Source: Roseateles_B flavus
GTDB taxonomy: Bacteria; Pseudomonadota; Gammaproteobacteria; Burkholderiales; Burkholderiaceae_C
Reading direction: 5' to 3'
NCBI RefSeq assembly: GCF_039872765.1
Contig: NZ_JBDPZC010000001.1
Coordinates: 620,001-684,000, forward strand
Length of the DNA: 64,000 bases
This document shows positions 60,801 through 64,000 of this stretch, in pieces. The notes beneath the pieces were generated by a model. That model did no database searches, had not been told where the DNA came from, and saw only the letters and a program-made list of their open reading frames with translations. Each line of letters begins with the position of its first letter. Position 1 is the first letter of the stretch. The translations under genes and the position numbers were made by a program.

Positions 60801-60952
60801 GCGGGCTTGAACCACAGCGTGGCGGTGCTGCCCGAGAGTTCGGCGCCGGCCGTGTACTCGGCGGCGCGGGCGGCCTGGGGCAGCAGCCCCAGGGACAGGG
60901 CCAGGACGGCGCAGAGCAGCCGGCCTATGAGCCCGAAGAAGGTGTGAGTCAT
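57854..60952 (-). CDS. Multidomain secreted GH64 beta-1,3-glucanase
   Basis: The 1032-residue protein has a signal peptide (1-31). Modules seen are three CBM56-like beta-1,3-glucan-binding domains (about 32-117, 205-293 and 383-480), four chitobiase-type CHB_HEX_C_1 repeats (about 124-200, 300-382, 485-560 and 565-645, with IRYTxDGSxP), joined by poly-Gly linkers. The C-terminal catalytic GH64 domain (about 650-1032) has TFRMVNATRGKFSDAQVYWAIIG and IDVTFDFGEFA. It should degrade laminarin, curdlan or fungal glucan outside the cell. LacI-type operators lie upstream. Confidence 0.88.
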   Translation of the reverse strand: MTHTFFGLIGRLLCAVLALSLGLLPQAARAAEYTAGAELSGSTATLWFKPAASASWVDAHYSVSGGAQMNVRMAYNSSSARFETSFPASAGQSVTHSFTYFTSGAAYDSATGSTTLQGGGGGGAPAAPSFSVPAGSYAAPLSLSLSSSSSGATIRYTLDGSTPGAGSTAYTGPLTLNASATVKAIALLNGLSSAVSSASYTLGSSGGTGYTQGVDYAGGVATFWFARELASTAWVDLHYDAGSGQQNVRSGYNSGTQRFEYKASLPAGATVKYSFTWFANGSGAADSPLFVLTLGGGGGGGGTAAAPAFSLPGGSYAGVQQVSLSSGTPGAVIRYTVDGSTPSSASPVYAGPISVGSSLTIKAYASANGLTDSPVTSASYAISIANGPFSQGVSELGSTATVWFKPAAAQQFVILHYQIGTGSQINPKMAYNPSLGRYETVLSGLGFGQRLNYAFTYAPASGAQTDSPAYSYVMGTGNDIPKPQFSPASGSYASPVSVSLSTTAPGGVIRYTTDGSAPTALSPQYTGPITVNTALTITAASMLSDGSQSGNVVGTYVVETQGGQVLPPVFSHAGGSYGSPIQLALSSGTVGATIRFTTDGSTPGASSPAYGGPIPLLASTTVRAIAYKPGMTPSAISQASYTIGGGSGQVWNGQTTFRMVNATRGKFSDAQVYWAIIGKDWATDQFVHVNAQGQLVPMSLADNGALMKNGLPYSNYFFTLEQLKSVTIPPINSARILFSVGSPMYIWVNTDANGRIAYAGANIENPTDPNIDVTFDFGEFAILPPGSNPQGIFVNTTRVDQFGFPVQLSVTGLDGFTQTVGESLTETRDELFAKFINDMPAPFKGLAQAPYAPMRIMAPAHATFQPGQANEHYLDDYISAVWAQYSQQDLVLDLRNGWGTFRGRVSGNVMRFTDASGGVYFINGKPSTAMVMLGNGLLDDTSGGTSNAGKQLQLQAQLCAALNRRVAHLPFDSWWDPAAHFPAGQPANHFARFWHEHSLNALAYGFAYDDVGSRSPSIHTRSPQTVTFTVGW

Positions 60953-61037
60953 GCTTGTCTCCAGTCTGTTGTGGGGGATCCCCCCAGGCGCCTTGGGGCG
61001 CTCGTCTTGGTCAGTACTGCAGCCGGAATTCTGGATT

Positions 61038-61120
61038 GAAAGCGCTTTCTTGAATAGCTTGGTGTTGACCCGGAGTTTTAAAGAAATATATGTTTGTATA
61101 TCAATATGAAAGCGATTTCA
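61038..61120 (-). promoter_or_regulatory. Promoter with two LacI-type operators for the glucanase gene
   Basis: On the minus strand TTGATA (complement of 61099-61104) and TTAAAA (complement of 61076-61081) are 17 bases apart. Perfect palindrome GAAAGCGCTTTC (61038-61049) lies downstream, and TGAAAGCGATTTCA (61107-61120) lies just upstream of the -35. Both fit the operator type of LacI/GalR regulators. No LacI gene is in the window. Confidence 0.6.
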
Positions 61121-61224
61121 TGCTTTCATGGCGCCGACCTTGGGCTGAGGGTGGGGTCTCGGCCCCGGGCGCGCGGGGTGGCCGCCGGCCCGCGCCGGGC
61201 AGACGCGCGGCGACTGCTGCGGCC

Positions 61225-61746
61225 TCAGCGGCCGGCCGTCGCGCGCAGCGGCACGCGGGTCTCGAACTTGGAGCAGTTCATGGCGAACATGCTCTTGAAG
61301 TTGCGCACGTTGTGGCTGGAGGAAAAAGCCTCGCGGGTGAAGGCGTGGAACTGCTCCATGGACTCCGCGCTGACGATCAGCAGGAAGTCGAACTCGCCCG
61401 AGACCTCGTAGCAGGCCATCACGGCGTCCTCGGCGGCCATGCGCTGCTCGAACTGCGTCAGCAGGGCGGCATTCTGCCTGTCCAGCTCCACCGACACGAA
61501 GACCGTCAGCGGCCGCCCCACGAGGCGGCGGTCCACGATGGCCACCTGGCGCTGTAGCACGCCGGATTCGCGGAGCTGCGCCATGCGCCGCTGGCAGGTG
61601 GCCGGCGAGGTGCCCAGCCGGTCCGCCAGGGTGCGCACGGGCAGGGAGGCGTCGCGCTGCAGGAGGTCCAGCAGGGCGGCGTCCAGGGCATCCAGCGCGG
61701 CGGGCTGGGCCTTCGGCAGTGGCGCTTGAGACATCGGGCGTGACAT
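61225..61746 (-). CDS. Lrp/AsnC-family transcriptional regulator
   Basis: The 173-residue protein from ATG 61746 has an N-terminal helix-turn-helix (LDALDAALLDLLQRDASLPVRTLADRLGTSPATCQRRMAQLRESGVL) and a C-terminal RAM domain (FVSVELDRQNAALLTQFEQRM, YEVSGEFDFLLIVSAESMEQF). It is divergent from the amidohydrolase/diaminopropionate lyase genes and is their probable amino-acid-responsive regulator. Confidence 0.87.
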   Translation of the reverse strand: MSRPMSQAPLPKAQPAALDALDAALLDLLQRDASLPVRTLADRLGTSPATCQRRMAQLRESGVLQRQVAIVDRRLVGRPLTVFVSVELDRQNAALLTQFEQRMAAEDAVMACYEVSGEFDFLLIVSAESMEQFHAFTREAFSSSHNVRNFKSMFAMNCSKFETRVPLRATAGR

Positions 61747-61849
61747 GGGTCGATGGGTGAGACAAACCATCCATCGCGGCCGCAACGGCGATGAATCTGC
61801 TCGCGATGATGCCTCAACAATCCTTCCAGCAACTGCAGGGAGCCACCCC

Positions 61850-63026
61850 ATGGACAGGACCGAGGACGAGACGCTGGAAGCCGCTTGGGTGCGCTGGCGC
61901 CATGAGTTCCACCGCTTTCCCGAGACGGGTTTCCAGGAGTACCGCACCGCCGACCGGGGTGGCTCAGCTCCTGCAGGCCATGGGCCTGGAGGTGGCCCGC
62001 GGTGTCGGCGGCACCGGCGTGGTGGGCTCGCTGCGGGCGGGGCGGGGCGCCGGCACCATCGGGCTGCGGGCGGACATGGACGCCCTGGCCTTGAGCGAGG
62101 CCGCTCCGGGCCGTGCGCATGCCTCCGTCAACGCCGGCTGCATGCATGCCTGCGGGCATGACGGTCACATGGCCATGCTGCTGGGGGCGGCCCAGCTGCT
62201 GGCCGCGCAGCGCGACTTCGACGGCACGGTGCGCTTCATCTTCCAGCCCGCCGAGGAGCACGGCCGGGGCGCCGCCGCCATGCTGGCGGACGGCCTGCTG
62301 GAGCGATTTCCCATGGACGAGATCTATGGCGCCCACAACATCCCCGGCATGCCCGCCGGTCATTTCGCGACCCGCGTGGGCGGCCTGATGGCCAGCGAGG
62401 ACAACTTCGTGATCCGCATCACCGGGCGCGGCGGCCATGCGGCGCGCCCCCACACGACCATCGACCCGCTGGTGATCGGCGCGGAGGTCGTGCTGGCGCT
62501 GCAGACCGTGGTCGCCCGCTCGGTGGACCCGCGCCACCCGGCCGTGCTGTCCTGCACCGAGTTCGTCACCGACGGCATCCGCAACGCCATTGCGGGCGAG
62601 GTGGTGATCAAGGGCGACACCCGCAGCTACGAGCCCGAGGTGCAGGCCCTGCTGGAGCGGCGCATCCGCGAACTCTGCGAGGGCATCTGCCACGCGCATG
62701 GGGCGGGCTGCGCGGTCGAGTACACCCACGAGTTCGCGCCGACGGTGAACTGGGCCTCCTGCGTGCCGGTGGCGGTGCGGGCGGCGCTGGCCGTGGCCGG
62801 GCCAGAGCGGGTGGATGCCGACACGCCGCCGCTGATGATCTCCGAGGACTTCGGCCGCTTCCTGCAGCACATCCCCGGCGCCTTCGTGTTCATCGGCAAT
62901 GGCGAGGGCGAGGCAGACGGCGGCGTGCCACTGCACAACGCCCGCTACGACTTCAACGATCGCATCGTGCCCATCGGCGCGCGCTACTTCGCCGAGCTGG
63001 TCCGCCAGCGCCTGCCCGCGGCCTGA
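61850..63026 (+). pseudogene. M20-family amidohydrolase with a frameshift
   Basis: Frame 1 from ATG 61850 gives MDRTEDETLEAAWVRWRHEFHRFPETGFQEYRTAD. The rest of the M20 protein (VAQLLQAMGLEV, RADMDAL, MHACGHDGHMAMLLGAA, PAEEHGRGA, GRGGHAARPH, SEDFGRF) is in the next frame. The switch is at a GGGG (about 61957-61960); one G fewer restores a protein of about 390 residues. All metal-binding motifs are intact, so either a recent decay or a sequencing indel is likely. It would hydrolyse an N-acyl amino acid or similar. Confidence 0.78.
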
Positions 63027-63071
63027 GCGGCCCGCCTGAGCCTTCCTCCTGCGCCTTCCTCCGAGCTCCCC

Positions 63072-64000
63072 ATGTTCTTCCCCAACCCGCATGCCGCACG
63101 GCGCGCCTACGACGCCGAGCTTCAATCCCTGCTGAGCCTGTCCGAGGGCCGCGCCGCGGGGCAGCGCCTCGCGGGCTGGCCCGGCGTGTCCGCACAGCCG
63201 ACGACGGCCTGGTCCCTGCCCGGCCTGGCGCAGGCGCTGGGCATCGCGCAGCTGACGATCAAGGACGAGAGCCGCCGCTCCGTCCTGGGCAGCTTCAAGG
63301 CACTGGGCGCGCCCAATGCACTGGTCAAGCTGGTGCAGCGGCGCTTCGGGAAAGCCGGCTGGAGCGGCACGGAGCTGCTCGCCGGCCGCCATGCCGAGGC
63401 GCTGTCGGGCTTCACCGTGATCAGCGCCACCGACGGCAACCACGGCCGCGCCCTGGCCGCCGCGGCGCAGAGCGTGGGCTGCCGCTGCGTGATCGTGCTG
63501 CATGCCCATGTCAGCGCCGAGCGCGAGCAGGCCATTGCGGCCTATGGCGCCGAGATCGTGCGCATCCGCGGCAACTACGACGACTCGGTCACCGAGGCCG
63601 CGCGCCTGGCGCGCGAGCAGGGTTGGGAGGTGGTGTCCGACACCTCCTACGAAGGCTACGAAGAGGTGCCGCGCGATGTCATGCAGGGCTACGGCCTGAT
63701 CGCCGCAGAGCTGCTGGCCGGCCTGGACCCCGCGGACGCCTGCCCCTGGACCCACGTGATCCTGCAGGGCGGGGTGGGCGGCCTGGCGGCGGGGCTCGTC
63801 AGCGGCTTCTGGGACCGCTTCGGCGCTGGCCGCCCCTGCGTCATCGTGGTTGAGCCCGAGCAGGCGGACTGCCTGCTGCAGAGCGCCATCGCGGGGCGGC
63901 CGGCGCGGGCCGCGGGCAGCGTCGACTCGGTGATGGCCGGCCTGGCCTGCGGCGAGGCCTCGCCCCTGGCCTGGCGCTTCCTGCTGCCCGCCGTCGACGC
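63072..64000 (+). CDS. Diaminopropionate ammonia-lyase, 3' end outside window
   Basis: PLP enzyme that converts 2,3-diaminopropionate to pyruvate and ammonia. The 309 codons seen from ATG 63072 (MFFPNPHAARRAYDAEL) include the PLP-lysine motif SRRSVLGSFKALGAPNAL, ATDGNHGRALAA, VSDTSYEGYEEVPRDVMQGYGLIAAEL, and the phosphate-binding GGVGGLAAG. It lies 45 bases after the amidohydrolase, forming a catabolic pair. Confidence 0.87.
   Translation, partial: MFFPNPHAARRAYDAELQSLLSLSEGRAAGQRLAGWPGVSAQPTTAWSLPGLAQALGIAQLTIKDESRRSVLGSFKALGAPNALVKLVQRRFGKAGWSGTELLAGRHAEALSGFTVISATDGNHGRALAAAAQSVGCRCVIVLHAHVSAEREQAIAAYGAEIVRIRGNYDDSVTEAARLAREQGWEVVSDTSYEGYEEVPRDVMQGYGLIAAELLAGLDPADACPWTHVILQGGVGGLAAGLVSGFWDRFGAGRPCVIVVEPEQADCLLQSAIAGRPARAAGSVDSVMAGLACGEASPLAWRFLLPAVD

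Overview
The window is GC-rich, densely packed chromosomal DNA. Gene order (def-fmt-htpX; pgk...pyk-fba-purC; ahcY-tlyA-metF; metK-lpxL-lpxL-dapF-DUF484-xerC), an SAH riboswitch before ahcY and a PEP-CTERM/FemAB pair all point to a betaproteobacterium of the order Burkholderiales. The Rubrivivax/Roseateles/Leptothrix-like group is the best guess, but no 16S or other decisive marker lies in the window.

Layout. 1-4.4 kb: LysM protein (partial), def, fmt, htpX, a lipoprotein and a GIN-domain protein. 4.6-7.7 kb: a membrane-anchored nucleotide-sugar dehydratase and azlCD. 7.8-17.7 kb: central carbon genes pgk, maeB, pyk and fba, then purC, interrupted by a periplasmic binding protein and an ATPase/STAS-like protein. 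17.8-29.8 kb: TPR protein, GST, epimerase, lytic transglycosylase, two 5-formyl-THF cyclo-ligase paralogues, LysR/DUF2917/cupin, TfoX-like, pepQ, FemAB and OmpW. 30-38.8 kb: the methyl cycle (metF, tlyA, ahcY with riboswitch, metK), a YcaQ-like protein and a diguanylate cyclase/CheX/CheY signalling group. 39-46 kb: two lipid A acyltransferases, dapF, DUF484, xerC, an unknown outer-membrane protein and an RlmI-like methyltransferase. 46.2-49.9 kb: a PEP-CTERM trypsin-like protease, an Lrp regulator and glmS.

The standout region is 49.92-53.26 kb. Twenty bases after the glmS stop codon, at the classical Tn7 attachment position, begins a 3.33-kb element. It is bounded by perfect 31-bp inverted repeats and starts TGT and ends ACA. 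Each end carries repeated boxes resembling TnsB-binding sites: two closely spaced next to glmS and three spread over about 140 bp at the far end. This is the asymmetry of Tn7 right and left ends. No tns genes are present. The cargo is an RNA-repair cassette: an RNA ligase with all nucleotidyltransferase motifs, followed 23 bp later by a two-domain HD-phosphoesterase/P-loop polynucleotide kinase (HD-Pnk-like), plus a small Cys/His-rich protein. The likely original glmS terminator now lies beyond the element.

53.5-64 kb: a cysteine-rich protein, truD, a frameshifted phosphate-binding-like gene followed by a porin, and a large secreted beta-1,3-glucanase (GH64 with three CBM56-like and four chitobiase-like modules). 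The glucanase has two LacI-type operators upstream and overlaps a GspC-like gene. The window ends with an Lrp regulator divergent from a frameshifted M20 amidohydrolase and a partial diaminopropionate ammonia-lyase. Two genes near the right end carry an apparent extra G in a G-run, which is either real decay or sequencing error.
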